Shown here: positions 34,196 through 43,116 of the stretch, one piece after another
How the letters are laid out: each line of letters begins with the position of its first letter
Position numbering within the stretch: position 1 is the first letter of the stretch
Assembly (NCBI GenBank): GCA_026710105.1
Contig: JAPORR010000138.1
Coordinates: 333 to 44,816 of the forward strand
Source of the DNA: Alphaproteobacteria bacterium
GTDB lineage: Bacteria; Pseudomonadota; Alphaproteobacteria; Bin95
DNA: 44,484 nucleotides
Direction of reading: 5' to 3'
Translations under genes and position numbers: made by a program
The notes under the pieces: generated by a model
What the model was told of the DNA's origin: nothing
Seen by the model: only the letters and a program-made list of their open reading frames with translations
Database searches by the model: none

Positions 34196-34812
34196 ATGCG
34201 CCGCCCGATTTCTGGTCGCGCCGTAGGGCTGCGGTGGCGGAAGAAGAGCGGGCCCACGAAGAGGCCGAACTGGAATCCCGCGTCGCCGAAGAGCGCGCGG
34301 CGTTGGCGGCACGGACGGACGAGGACGTGCTTGCCGCACTGGAATTGCCAGACCCTGACAGCATGAAGCAGGGAGACGACTTTTCCGCCTTTATGGCCGA
34401 GGCGGTCCCGGAACGGCTGCGACGGCGGGCGTTGCGACGGCTCTGGCGGTCGAATCCGGTGCTCGCCAATCTCGATAATCTGGTTGACTACGGTGAGGAC
34501 TACACTGACGCGGCGCTGGTGATGGAGAATCTTCAGACGGCTTACCGCGTCGGCAAGGGGATGCTGAAGCATCTGGAGGCGATGGCCGAGGCAGCAGAAA
34601 GGGCAGAAAAGCCCGAAGCAGGGATAGTGGAAAACGAAGATGATGCCGTGGAAACAGAGGCTGATACGGTCGAGGAGCCTGCGATGGAAGCCGAAGCTGT
34701 CGTGCTTCCCACGCGGCTCGAAACGCCGGTGATGGAAGAGGCGCCAATTGCGCGGGCGAAGCCCCGGATGAGGTTCGCTTTCGTGGATGCTGAAACCGGG
34801 CAGGCGGCCTGA
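34192..34812 (+). CDS. DUF3306 protein of the formate dehydrogenase operon
   Basis: A 206-residue acidic protein. The conserved core is FWSRRRAAVAEEE, DDFSAFMAEAVPERLRRRAL, RRLWRSNPVLANLDNLVDYG and EDYTDAALV, which matches DUF3306. The C-terminal half is Glu/Ala-rich and probably disordered. The start is TTG 34192, overlapping the DUF3305 stop (TTGA); a TTG start fits the tight coupling. Its function is unknown, but the family travels with DUF3305 and TorD. Confidence 0.85.
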   Translation: MNAPPDFWSRRRAAVAEEERAHEEAELESRVAEERAALAARTDEDVLAALELPDPDSMKQGDDFSAFMAEAVPERLRRRALRRLWRSNPVLANLDNLVDYGEDYTDAALVMENLQTAYRVGKGMLKHLEAMAEAAERAEKPEAGIVENEDDAVETEADTVEEPAMEAEAVVLPTRLETPVMEEAPIARAKPRMRFAFVDAETGQAA

Positions 34813-34816
34813 CGCG

Positions 34817-35440
34817 ATGGGGGAGGCGATGACCGTAGAGGCCGTGCAGGGTGTGGAAATCGCTGAAGAGGAAAGGCTCCGCGCCGATCTTTACGATTTC
34901 CTGGCCACGCTGCTGGCCCGACCGCCGGACCGCGTGCTGCTTGACAAGGCTGTGGCGCTCACCGGCGACGACAGCGAGCTTGGCCGCGCTGTCCATGCGC
35001 TGTCCCGGGTCGCGGGCGCGACGACCGAGAAGGCTGCGGAAAGCGAATACACCACCTTGTTCATCGGCGTGGGGCGGGGCGAATTACTGCCCTATGCCAG
35101 CTACTATCTCACGGGTTTCCTCAACGAGAAGCCGCTGGCGGTGTTGCGCAACGACATGGCTGCCCTCGGCATGCAGCGTGCCTTCGCCGTCTACGAACCC
35201 GAGGATCATATCGCCAGCCTGATGGAGATGATAGCGGGGATGATCCTCGGCCGCTTCGGCGAACCATCTTCTCTCCAGGAGACCCGGCGATTCTTCAACA
35301 GGCATGTCGCTCCCTGGGCGGGGCATTTTTTCACGGATTTGGAAGGCGCCCGGAACTCAGTCTTCTATGCACCTGTCGGCTCTGTCGGGCGGGTGTTCAT
35401 GGAGATCGAGAAGGAGGCTTTCCGAATGACAGCGGGCTAG
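34817..35440 (+). CDS. TorD-family molecular chaperone for formate dehydrogenase
   Basis: A 207-residue all-helical chaperone. RADLYDFLATLLARPPDRVL, EYTTLFIGVGRGELLPYASY and EPEDHIASLMEMIAGMIL are TorD/DmsD-type motifs. Such proteins bind the Tat signal of a molybdoenzyme and hold it until the cofactor is inserted; the target here should be FdhA. ATG 34817 has AGGCGG at a fair distance; ATG 34829 has a ribosome binding site only 2 nt away and is a second choice. Confidence 0.9.
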   Translation: MGEAMTVEAVQGVEIAEEERLRADLYDFLATLLARPPDRVLLDKAVALTGDDSELGRAVHALSRVAGATTEKAAESEYTTLFIGVGRGELLPYASYYLTGFLNEKPLAVLRNDMAALGMQRAFAVYEPEDHIASLMEMIAGMILGRFGEPSSLQETRRFFNRHVAPWAGHFFTDLEGARNSVFYAPVGSVGRVFMEIEKEAFRMTAG

Positions 35441-35496
35441 CCCCCGCATAAACGGGCCTGCCGAGGGTAGGCTGGACGAAAAGGAGGAGCATACGC

Positions 35497-35688
35497 ATGA
35501 GCAGCAGAACGGACGGCGAGAGAAGCAATCGCCGGGACTTTCTGAAGCTCGCATCGGTCTCGGTGCCTGTAGCCGCGGTGGTGGCTGTGACAGGCAAAGC
35601 GGCCGAAGCGGCGGTCCCGGACAGCAATAGCGAGCGCATGCAGGATACTCTGCATACACGCACCTATTACGAAAGCGCCCGTTTCTGA
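35497..35688 (+). CDS. formate dehydrogenase region Tat-target small protein
   Basis: A 63-residue peptide with a twin-arginine signal (SNRRDFLKLASVSVPVAAVV) and a short tail ending RTYYESARF. This matches the small 'formate TAT target' family found next to such formate dehydrogenases. A strong AAAAGGAGGAG ribosome binding site precedes ATG 35497. Possibly a small subunit exported with FdhA; its role is unproven. Confidence 0.9.
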   Translation: MSSRTDGERSNRRDFLKLASVSVPVAAVVAVTGKAAEAAVPDSNSERMQDTLHTRTYYESARF

Positions 35689-35798
35689 CGGACGCCTCTT
35701 GCCGACGCGTGGCCTACGGTTGCGAGACGCCCGGCGGCCATCGGTATGACAAACCTGGCGGACCGGCCTGAATCCGGGACGCATGACGGAGGAGCAGA

Positions 35799-38693
35799 AT
35801 GCTCAGGAAAAAGACCAACGGGGTTGCGAGACGCCCCCAGCGGACTTCGATCCTACCCAATATGTCGGAGGCATCAGTCGACCGGCGGACCTTCCTGCGG
35901 GGCTCGGGCCTCGCGATCGGAGGTCTGGCTGCTATCGGCGCCGCCGGTGGCATGGTGACGAAAGCCGAAGCGCAGCGGTCAGCGATGGGTGCGGTTACCA
36001 CGGCGAAATCGGTCTGTACGCATTGTTCGGTCGGTTGTACGGTGATCGCCGAGCTTGATAACGGCGTTTGGGTTGGCCAGGAGCCCGGCTGGGACAGCCC
36101 GTTCAATCTCGGTGCGCATTGCGCCAAGGGCGCTGCCGTGCGCGAGCATGCGAATGGCGAACGCCGCCTCAAATACCCCATGAAGAAAGAGGGCGGCGAG
36201 TGGAAGCGTATCAGCTGGGACCAGGCGATCAACGAGATCGGCGACGGCATGATGGCGCTCCGCGAGCAGAGTGGCCCGGACAGCGTTTACTGGCTGGGGT
36301 CGGCGAAGTTCAGCAATGAGCAGGCCTACCTGTTCCGCAAGTTCGCGGCCTATTGGGGCACGAACAATGTGGACCACCAGGCTCGCATCTGCCACTCGAC
36401 CACGGTAGCAGGCGTTGCGAATACATGGGGCTACGGCGCCATGACCAACTCCTACAACGACATCCACAACAGCCGCGCGATTTTCATCATCGGCGGCAAC
36501 CCAGCCGAAGCGCATCCGGTATCGCTTCTGCATGTGCTTAAAGCCAAGGAGCAGAACAACGCGCCGTTGATCGTGTGCGACCCGCGCTTCACGCGTACCG
36601 CCGCCCACGCTGACGAATATGTCCGCTTCCGGCCTGGCACAGATGTGGCGCTCATCTGGGGTATCCTCTGGCACATCTTCGAGAACGAGTGGGAGGACAA
36701 GGAGTTTATCCGCACCCGCGTCTGGGGCATGGATCAGATTCGCGAAGAGGTTGCAAAGTGGACGCCTGAGGAGGTGGAGCGCGTGACCGGCACGCCCGGC
36801 TCGCAGCTTCGCCGCGTCGCCCGTACCATGGCAAACAACCGTCCCGGCACCGTGATTTGGTGCATGGGCGGCACCCAGCACACCCAAGGCAACAACAACA
36901 CGCGTGCCTACTGCGTGTTGCAGCTTGCGCTCGGCAATATGGGCACCACCGGCGGCGGCACCAACATCTTCCGTGGCCATGACAATGTGCAGGGCGCTAC
37001 AGACCTCGGCATCCTGTCGCATACACTGCCGGGCTATTACGGCCTCTCCGGCGGCGCCTGGGCCCATTGGGCGCGTGTCTGGGAAGAGGACCTCGACTGG
37101 TTGAAGGGCCAGTTCGACATGCTCGAAGGCGCGGACGGCAAGAAAAAGCCCCTGATGAACCTGAAGGGCATTCCAGTGTCCCGCTGGATCGACGGCGTGC
37201 TTGAAGATAAGGCCAATATGGACCAGCCGGACAATGTTCGGGCTATGGTGCTTTGGGGCCACGCGCCCAACTCGCAGACTCGCGGTAAGGAAATGAAGAC
37301 CGCGATGGAGAAGCTGGACATGCTGGTCGTGATCGACCCGTATCCTACTGTCTCCGCCGTGCTTCATGATCGCACTGACGGCGTCTATCTGCTGCCGGCC
37401 TCGACGCAGTTCGAGACATACGGCTCTGTCACCGCTTCGAACCGTTCGATTCAGTGGCGTGAGCAGGTAGTGGCCCCGGTGTTCGAGAGCCTGCCCGACC
37501 AGAATATCATCGCGAAATTCGCCAAGAAATTCGGCTGGGCGGACCGGCTCTTCCGCAATATCAATATGGATGCGGACGACACACCGAATGTCGAAGACAT
37601 CACGCGCGAGATCAACCGTGGCATGTGGACGATCGGTTATACCGGCCAGTCACCGGAGCGGATCAAGATGCACATGGCCAATCAGCACACCTTCGACCGC
37701 ACGACTCTACAGGCGGTTGGCGGCCCGGCTGACGGTGACTATTACGGCATGCCCTGGCCTTCTTGGGGCCCGCCGGAAATGGGCCATCCCGGTACGCCCA
37801 ACCTCTACGACATGTCGAAGCCAGTTGCCGAAGGCGGTCTAACCTTCCGCGCCCGGTTCGGCGTGGAACGCAATGGCGAGAACCTGCTGGCCGAAGGCGT
37901 CTATTCCGTCGGTTCCGAGCTCCAGGACGGTTATCCCGAGTTCACCATGCAGATGCTGATGGATCTTGGGTGGGACAAGGATCTGACTGACGCCGAGCGG
38001 GCCGCCATCGACGCCGTTGCAGGGCCGAAGACCAACTGGAAAACCGACCTTTCTGGCGGTATCCAGCGTGTCGCGATCAAGCATGGCTGCGCCCCATTCG
38101 GTAATGCCAAGGCGCGGGCCGTGGTGTGGACCTTCCCGGATCCTGTGCCGCTACACCGCGAACCGCTCTACACGCCGCGACGGGACCTGGTGGCAGACTA
38201 TCCGACCTATGAGGATCGGAAGTTCTACCGCCTGCCGACCATGTACGCCTCGATCCAGAAGCAGGATTTCTCGAAGGACTACCCGATGATCCTAACTTCG
38301 GGCCGTCTTGTCGAATATGAGGGTGGCGGCGACGAGTCGCGGTCGAACAAGTGGCTCGCTGAACTCCAGCAGGACATGTTCGTGGAGATCCACCCGAAGG
38401 ACGCCAATGATCTCGGCGTGCGCAATGGCGCGCAGGTTTGGGTCGAAGGCGCTGAGGGCGCCAGGGTCAAGGTCATGGCTATGGTGACTGAGCGCGTCGG
38501 TGTCGGGGTCGTCTTCATGCCCTTCCACTTCGGCGGGCATTTCGAGGGTGCAGATCTGAGGCATAAATATCCCGAAGGCGCCGACCCCTTCGTATTGGGC
38601 GAGAGCTCCAACACGGCGCAAACCTATGGATATGACTCGGTCACGCAGATGCAGGAGACCAAGACCACTCTCTGCAAGATCTACGCGGCCTGA
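35799..38693 (+). CDS. fdhA: formate dehydrogenase major subunit (molybdopterin, Cys form)
   Basis: A 964-residue molybdopterin oxidoreductase that oxidises formate to CO2 in the periplasm. The twin-arginine signal is DRRTFLRGSGLAIGG (R29, R30). The [4Fe-4S] cluster uses C73, C76, C80 and C108 (CTHCSVGC, then AHCAKG). The Mo/W ligand is Cys198 in ARICHSTTVAGVANTWGYG, where E. coli FdhN has selenocysteine. The C-terminal molybdopterin-dinucleotide domain includes MILTSGRLVEYEGGGDESRS. GGAGGAGCAGA precedes the ATG. Subunits FdhB and cytochrome b follow directly. Confidence 0.96.
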   Translation: MLRKKTNGVARRPQRTSILPNMSEASVDRRTFLRGSGLAIGGLAAIGAAGGMVTKAEAQRSAMGAVTTAKSVCTHCSVGCTVIAELDNGVWVGQEPGWDSPFNLGAHCAKGAAVREHANGERRLKYPMKKEGGEWKRISWDQAINEIGDGMMALREQSGPDSVYWLGSAKFSNEQAYLFRKFAAYWGTNNVDHQARICHSTTVAGVANTWGYGAMTNSYNDIHNSRAIFIIGGNPAEAHPVSLLHVLKAKEQNNAPLIVCDPRFTRTAAHADEYVRFRPGTDVALIWGILWHIFENEWEDKEFIRTRVWGMDQIREEVAKWTPEEVERVTGTPGSQLRRVARTMANNRPGTVIWCMGGTQHTQGNNNTRAYCVLQLALGNMGTTGGGTNIFRGHDNVQGATDLGILSHTLPGYYGLSGGAWAHWARVWEEDLDWLKGQFDMLEGADGKKKPLMNLKGIPVSRWIDGVLEDKANMDQPDNVRAMVLWGHAPNSQTRGKEMKTAMEKLDMLVVIDPYPTVSAVLHDRTDGVYLLPASTQFETYGSVTASNRSIQWREQVVAPVFESLPDQNIIAKFAKKFGWADRLFRNINMDADDTPNVEDITREINRGMWTIGYTGQSPERIKMHMANQHTFDRTTLQAVGGPADGDYYGMPWPSWGPPEMGHPGTPNLYDMSKPVAEGGLTFRARFGVERNGENLLAEGVYSVGSELQDGYPEFTMQMLMDLGWDKDLTDAERAAIDAVAGPKTNWKTDLSGGIQRVAIKHGCAPFGNAKARAVVWTFPDPVPLHREPLYTPRRDLVADYPTYEDRKFYRLPTMYASIQKQDFSKDYPMILTSGRLVEYEGGGDESRSNKWLAELQQDMFVEIHPKDANDLGVRNGAQVWVEGAEGARVKVMAMVTERVGVGVVFMPFHFGGHFEGADLRHKYPEGADPFVLGESSNTAQTYGYDSVTQMQETKTTLCKIYAA

Positions 38694-38707
38694 GGGAGGA
38701 GAAGGAG

Positions 38708-39304
38708 ATGGGAGCAAGAGCTAGATTTCTCTGTGACGCCGAACGTTGCATCGAGTGCAACGCCTGCGTGACCGCGTGCAAGAACGAGCATGAGGTTCCG
38801 TGGGGGATCAATCGGCGCCGGGTGGTGACCATCAATGATGGCAAGCCCGGCGAGCGGTCGATCTCCGTGGCCTGCATGCACTGTTCGGATGCGCCTTGCA
38901 TGGCCGTCTGCCCGGTGGACTGCTTCTACCAGAACGAAGACGGCGTGGTCCTGCACTCGAAGGACCTTTGCATCGGCTGCGGCTACTGTTTCTATGCGTG
39001 CCCGTTCGGTGCGCCGCAGTTCCCGCAGGCGGGTAATTTCGGATCCCGGGGCAAGATGGACAAGTGCACCTTCTGCGCCGGGGGCCCGGAAGAGACCCAC
39101 TCCACAGCAGAGTTCGCCAAATACGGGCGCAACCGGATCGCGGAGGGCAAACTGCCGATCTGCGCCGAGATGTGCGCGACCAAGGCGCTGCTGGCAGGCG
39201 ATGGCGACATTGTCTCGGGTATCTACCGCGAGCGTGTGGTTGCCCGGGGCTTCGGTTCCGGCGCTTGGGGCTGGGGCACGGCCTACGGCCAGAAGGGCTC
39301 CTGA
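38708..39304 (+). CDS. fdh3B: formate dehydrogenase iron-sulfur subunit (FDH3 beta)
   Basis: A 198-residue electron-transfer subunit with four cysteine groups: CIECNACVTACKNEH, CMHCSDAPCMAVCPVDC, CIGCGYCFYACPFGA and CTFC with CAEMCATKAL. This is the usual four-cluster arrangement of DMSO-reductase-family beta subunits. It passes electrons from FdhA to the membrane cytochrome b. GGGAGGAGAAGGAG lies before the ATG, 15 bp after the fdhA stop. Confidence 0.95.
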   Translation: MGARARFLCDAERCIECNACVTACKNEHEVPWGINRRRVVTINDGKPGERSISVACMHCSDAPCMAVCPVDCFYQNEDGVVLHSKDLCIGCGYCFYACPFGAPQFPQAGNFGSRGKMDKCTFCAGGPEETHSTAEFAKYGRNRIAEGKLPICAEMCATKALLAGDGDIVSGIYRERVVARGFGSGAWGWGTAYGQKGS

Positions 39305-39317
39305 AGCCCTGAAGCAT

Positions 39318-39350
39318 GGCCGGTCCCTCCGCATGGCGGTGGGACCGGCC
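39318..39350 (+). terminator. strong stem-loop after fdh3B
   Basis: GGCCGGTCCC (39318-39327) and GGGACCGGCC (39341-39350) are perfect 10-bp arms. Inside, CCGC (39329-39332) pairs with GCGG (39336-39339) around a 3-nt loop. A CTCTCTCTTTAT tract follows. It may terminate part of the transcript or set subunit ratios by protecting mRNA, since the cytochrome gene continues the operon 85 bp later. Confidence 0.6.
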
Positions 39351-39434
39351 CGCCTCTCTCTTTATCGACGGCGGGGAGGGCTCCGGCCCTTTACCGTTTT
39401 CTGTTCCGCCCGAATTCATCGGGAGTTCTGGAAG

Positions 39435-40658
39435 ATGATGGCCTTGCGCCTGCCGATGCTCACGATCTTCGCTGCCATGCTGTTCTTGGCGGCGCCTGTT
39501 GCAGCGCAAGAAAGCGCTGGCAGTAATCCGGACAACCCGAGGGCTGCCACTGGCGGCGCGCAAACGCTTGAGGACATTATGGCGCGCCAGCGGGGCGAAC
39601 GCATAGACGACAGTTTTCGTCGCGAGGCTGTCGGCGACCCGGCGCGTGCTGCGGACATGGGTATGCAGCTTGGCACGCTCGGTGGCGCTTCCGACGCCGA
39701 AGTCTTCCGCGCGCTTCGCTATGGTGGCGCCGATGTGACGGTCTCGGACAGAGGGCCCGCCTCCGACATTATTATTCAGGATGGCGGCATGCGCTGGCTC
39801 GAATGGCGGAGGGGACCGCTACGCGAATGGGGTGGCTGGCTGCTCGCCGGTATAGTCGGCCTGCTGGCGCTATTCCTCTTGCTGCGGGGGCCGATCCGCA
39901 TAGACGGTGGCAGAACCGGTGAAACCATTCTCCGGTTTACCGCGCTTGAGCGGTTCGGGCACTGGCTGCTTGCGGGTTCCTTCATCCTGCTCGCGATCAG
40001 CGGGCTCATCACGCTGTTCGGACGCCCTTTGCTGATCCCGCTTCTTGGCAAAGACGCCTTCGCGCCCGTCGCACTTGCGTCCAAGTGGATTCACAACAAT
40101 GTTGCCTGGGCCTTCATGCTGGCGCTGGTCTGGGTATTCGTATTCTGGATTGTCCACAATATCCCGAACCGGGCAGATCTGGTCTGGCTAGCGAAGGGGG
40201 GCGGGCTCTTCACGCGGGGCAGCCATCCGCCAGCGCGAAAATTCAATGCTGGGCAGAAGATCATCTTCTGGGTGGTGATCGTGCTTGGCCTCTCGATCTC
40301 GGCGTCCGGTATGTCGCTGCTGTTCCCGTTCGAACTGCCGATGTTCGCTAAGACCTTCGACATCCTGAACGCGACAGGTCTGCCGCAGATGCTCGGCTTC
40401 GGCGAATTGCCGACGCAGCTCGCCCCGCATGAAGATATGCAATATGCGCAGCTCTGGCACTCCATCGTCGCCTTCGTCTTCATCGCGATCATCATTGCCC
40501 ACATCTATCTCGGTTCGATCGGCATGGAAGGCGCATTCGACGCTATGGAATCGGGCGAAGTGGACCGGCAATGGGCGAAGGAGCACCACTCGCTCTGGTT
40601 CGAGGAGGAAACGGGCGAGCCGGCGCATCCTGCCCATCGGGCGCCGTCGGCGGAATAA
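39435..40658 (+). CDS. formate dehydrogenase cytochrome b subunit
   Basis: A 407-residue gamma subunit. A signal-like N-terminus (MLTIFAAMLFLAAPVAAQ) is followed by a periplasmic extension to about residue 130. Four or five membrane segments follow, with heme histidines in ERFGHWLLAGSF, SKWIHNNVAWAFM and LWHSIVAFVF with IIAHIYLGS. It takes electrons to the quinone pool. The double ATG at 39435/39438 is the likely start; upstream in-frame sequence back to 38835 lies inside fdh3B and is rejected. Confidence 0.93.
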   Translation: MMALRLPMLTIFAAMLFLAAPVAAQESAGSNPDNPRAATGGAQTLEDIMARQRGERIDDSFRREAVGDPARAADMGMQLGTLGGASDAEVFRALRYGGADVTVSDRGPASDIIIQDGGMRWLEWRRGPLREWGGWLLAGIVGLLALFLLLRGPIRIDGGRTGETILRFTALERFGHWLLAGSFILLAISGLITLFGRPLLIPLLGKDAFAPVALASKWIHNNVAWAFMLALVWVFVFWIVHNIPNRADLVWLAKGGGLFTRGSHPPARKFNAGQKIIFWVVIVLGLSISASGMSLLFPFELPMFAKTFDILNATGLPQMLGFGELPTQLAPHEDMQYAQLWHSIVAFVFIAIIIAHIYLGSIGMEGAFDAMESGEVDRQWAKEHHSLWFEEETGEPAHPAHRAPSAE

Positions 40659-40673
40659 CGCCCGGCGTGTGAC

Positions 40674-41993
40674 ATGCCTTTCCTGCGGCTCCAGGCGTTT
40701 CTGACGACCTTGTTGCTGCTCTCCCCGGCCGCTGCGCCGGCCGGGGATTTCTTCAAGTTGACCGGTCATGGTGGCCCGATCCGCGCCATCGACGTGTCGC
40801 CAGACGGCCGTCGCTTGCTCACCGCAAGTTTCGACTATTCTGTCGGCCTCTGGCGTTCTGGCGCGCCGGTCTGGCTGGAAGCGCACCGGGCAGCGGTGAA
40901 CGCCGTGCGCTTCGTCGATGCCTCGCGGGCGGTGTCAGCCGGCGACGACAATGATGTCCGGCTATGGGATCTTGAACGCGGCGTGTCCGAGCGCCTTGGT
41001 GGTCACAAGGCGAAAGTGGTAGCGCTTGCACTCTCGCCGGACCGGCGCCTCGTCGCGTCCGCGAGCTGGGACGGACGTATCGGCCTCTGGCCTATATCAG
41101 GCGGCTCGGCGCGGTTCCTGGAAGGGCACAGCGCCGGTGTCAATGATGTCGTCTTCTCAGCCGACGGTGCCCGCCTCTATTCGGGATCGACTGACGGCAC
41201 GATCCGCATCTGGGATGTCGCGCGCGGGGTCCAGACGCGGCACATGCTGGAAGGCCACTTCGGTATCAGCGCGCTGGCGCTTGATGAGGAGGCCGGCTGG
41301 CTTGCCTATGGCGGGGTAGACGGTGCAACCCGCGTGCTGGATCTGGAATCCGCCCGCGAGATCGCCGATTTTACCCTCCAGCGTCGGCCGATCCTGGTGA
41401 TGGCTTTCGATGCTGAGAAGAGCAGGCTCGCAGTCGGCGACGGCGAAGGCTTTATCAAGGTAATCGACAGCCGGGCATGGACGGTGCTCCGAGACTTCCG
41501 TGCCGCGCTGCGCGGGCCGGTCTGGGCGCTGGCCTTCTCGGCAGACGGGCAGGATATCCTGGCGGGCGGCATAGACGACGCGCTCTACAGCTGGCCCCTC
41601 GCGTCGCTGGGTGCGGGCGGGCTGATGGGTGGCAGCGAGCGGAGCTTCCTACGCGACCCGGCGAGCATGGACAACGGGGAGCGCCAGTTCCAGCGTAAAT
41701 GTTCGATCTGCCACACATTGGGACCCGAAGGCCTCCGGCGCGCGGGCCCGACGCTTTTCGGTATTTTTGGCCGCCCGGCGGGTGGCGTTTCGGAATATAA
41801 ATATTCGCGGGCGTTGCGCGAGGCGGCGTTTGTGTGGAATGAGGATACCATCGACGCCCTGTTTGACCTGGGGCCGGACCGGTTCGTGCCCGGCACCAAG
41901 ATGCCGATGCAGCGGATTGCCGAGCCCGTTGACCGCAATGACCTGATTGCGTTCCTGAAACAAGCGACGAAGGAAAGAGAACACCAGAAATGA
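40674..41993 (+). CDS. exported WD40 propeller-cytochrome c fusion
   Basis: A 439-residue protein with a signal peptide (FLRLQAFLTTLLLLSPAAAP). It has about seven WD40-type repeats (residues about 25-310; for example TGHGGPIRAIDVSPDGRRLL and DGTIRIWDVARG). A class I cytochrome c domain ends the protein: heme site C343-S-I-C346-H347, and a Met ligand probably in GTKMPMQRI. It lies 16 bp after the cytochrome b gene and overlaps the next small gene, so it belongs to the fdh operon. It may give formate electrons a route to c-type cytochromes. Confidence 0.92.
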   Translation: MPFLRLQAFLTTLLLLSPAAAPAGDFFKLTGHGGPIRAIDVSPDGRRLLTASFDYSVGLWRSGAPVWLEAHRAAVNAVRFVDASRAVSAGDDNDVRLWDLERGVSERLGGHKAKVVALALSPDRRLVASASWDGRIGLWPISGGSARFLEGHSAGVNDVVFSADGARLYSGSTDGTIRIWDVARGVQTRHMLEGHFGISALALDEEAGWLAYGGVDGATRVLDLESAREIADFTLQRRPILVMAFDAEKSRLAVGDGEGFIKVIDSRAWTVLRDFRAALRGPVWALAFSADGQDILAGGIDDALYSWPLASLGAGGLMGGSERSFLRDPASMDNGERQFQRKCSICHTLGPEGLRRAGPTLFGIFGRPAGGVSEYKYSRALREAAFVWNEDTIDALFDLGPDRFVPGTKMPMQRIAEPVDRNDLIAFLKQATKEREHQK

Positions 41994-42112
41994 GAGCCAT
42001 ACTGATCGCCTTCCTGGCCATGGCCGTTATCGCCGTGGCTGCCGACTTAGTGCTCGACTATTCTGGCTTTGCCACCGCCGAGACTACCACTGGGTCAGCT
42101 GTGAGAAATTAA
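41990..42112 (+). CDS. 40-residue membrane peptide ending the fdh operon
   Basis: ATG 41990 overlaps the WD40-cytochrome c stop (ATGA). The product begins MRAILIAFLAMAVIAVAADL, one membrane span or signal anchor, and has a short polar tail to the TAA at 42110. Codon use and coupling suggest a real gene. Function unknown; a small subunit or assembly factor of the formate dehydrogenase is plausible. Confidence 0.65.
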   Translation: MRAILIAFLAMAVIAVAADLVLDYSGFATAETTTGSAVRN

Positions 42113-42146
42113 GGCGGCTACCGTTTTAACCCGGATGGATCGTGCT

Positions 42147-43010
42147 TTATTCGTGCTTCGCCTGCTGGTCGAAGAAGGAAGCCGTGGTCGGTAGCTGGGG
42201 GAGCTGGAGTTCGAAGGCGGTGGAGCGGATGCGGCCGCTACGTTCACCCCGGACCATCAGCCCTTCGTAACGGTTGGGCATGGGGTTGGGCGAGCTCGGC
42301 ACGGCATCCTCGGCGCTGTAGACCGAGATATGCAAAGTACGCGGTCGGGCTGAACGGTTGGGCGCGGAGCCGTGCATCAGCCGCGTATGCATCAGGCAGA
42401 CCGCGCCTGCCGGCCCTGTGCAGACCACCGCCGCTCGTTCGGCTTCCGCCGCCACTTCGTCCGCGACCGCGCCAGTAAATGCGCCGCCGTGCCAGAGGCC
42501 GTGGATCGGGCCCCGGTGCGAGCCCGGCAGCACCTTGAGCGGACCGTTTTCTTCCGTCACCTCGTCGACCATAAGGAGCGCGGTCACGATGTCGTCATTG
42601 CTGTGCGGGGTGAAAGGGAAATCCTGGTGCCACTTTACCTCCGTATGCCCACCCGGCAGTTTAGAGTTGATCTTGGTGTGATGCAGCTTGACGGCGGGGC
42701 CGATCAGCGTGGCGACGAAATCGGTCATCCGGCTGTCGGTCGTCGCGCGGAAATAGGCTTCGGAAACCTCGATCGGGGCATTGACGCGTCGCAGTCCCAG
42801 TCGCTCGGCCGTATGGCCTGGCTCCAGGTCGAAGCGAGGCCGGCCATCTGCAGTGTCGCCCCAGGGATCGTTGTGCCGGCGGCTTTCCTCGACCCAAGTG
42901 CCGAAATCGCCCCGAAGTTCGGCCAGCAGGCAGGTGTCCACGGCGTTTTCCACCACGACATAGCCGTGCTCCCAGAAGAAGTCCCGCTGTCCATCGTCCA
43001 GCCCGGCCAT
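42147..43010 (-). CDS. phytanoyl-CoA dioxygenase (PhyH) family protein
   Basis: A 287-residue Fe(II)/2-oxoglutarate oxygenase. The iron ligands fit H128 and D130 (KWHQDFPFTPH) and H213 (LMHGSAPN), with the 2-oxoglutarate Arg in ARPRTLHISVY. The family hydroxylates varied small molecules; the substrate is unknown. Start ATG 43010 (MAGLDDGQRDFFWEHGYVVV) has GGGAGG 7 nt upstream and is preferred over ATG 43082. It is divergent from rmuC. Confidence 0.88.
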   Translation of the reverse strand: MAGLDDGQRDFFWEHGYVVVENAVDTCLLAELRGDFGTWVEESRRHNDPWGDTADGRPRFDLEPGHTAERLGLRRVNAPIEVSEAYFRATTDSRMTDFVATLIGPAVKLHHTKINSKLPGGHTEVKWHQDFPFTPHSNDDIVTALLMVDEVTEENGPLKVLPGSHRGPIHGLWHGGAFTGAVADEVAAEAERAAVVCTGPAGAVCLMHTRLMHGSAPNRSARPRTLHISVYSAEDAVPSSPNPMPNRYEGLMVRGERSGRIRSTAFELQLPQLPTTASFFDQQAKHE

Positions 43011-43116
43011 GCCTGCGCCTCCCAGTGATTTCTCGTTTGCGGCAGTGTAGGCCGTCTGCATTGCCGGCGGAAAGGCTTTCATCTATCCCCCACGCCAAAG
43101 AGACGGAGGAGAAGGC

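Noticed and set aside
36390-36392. FdhA as a selenoprotein
   Set aside because: The ligand codon is TGC (Cys198). The frame is uninterrupted from 35799 to 38693.
38835-39434. N-terminal 200-codon extension of the cytochrome b frame
   Set aside because: It overlaps fdh3B in another frame and crosses the hairpin. The signal-peptide start at 39435 is clear.
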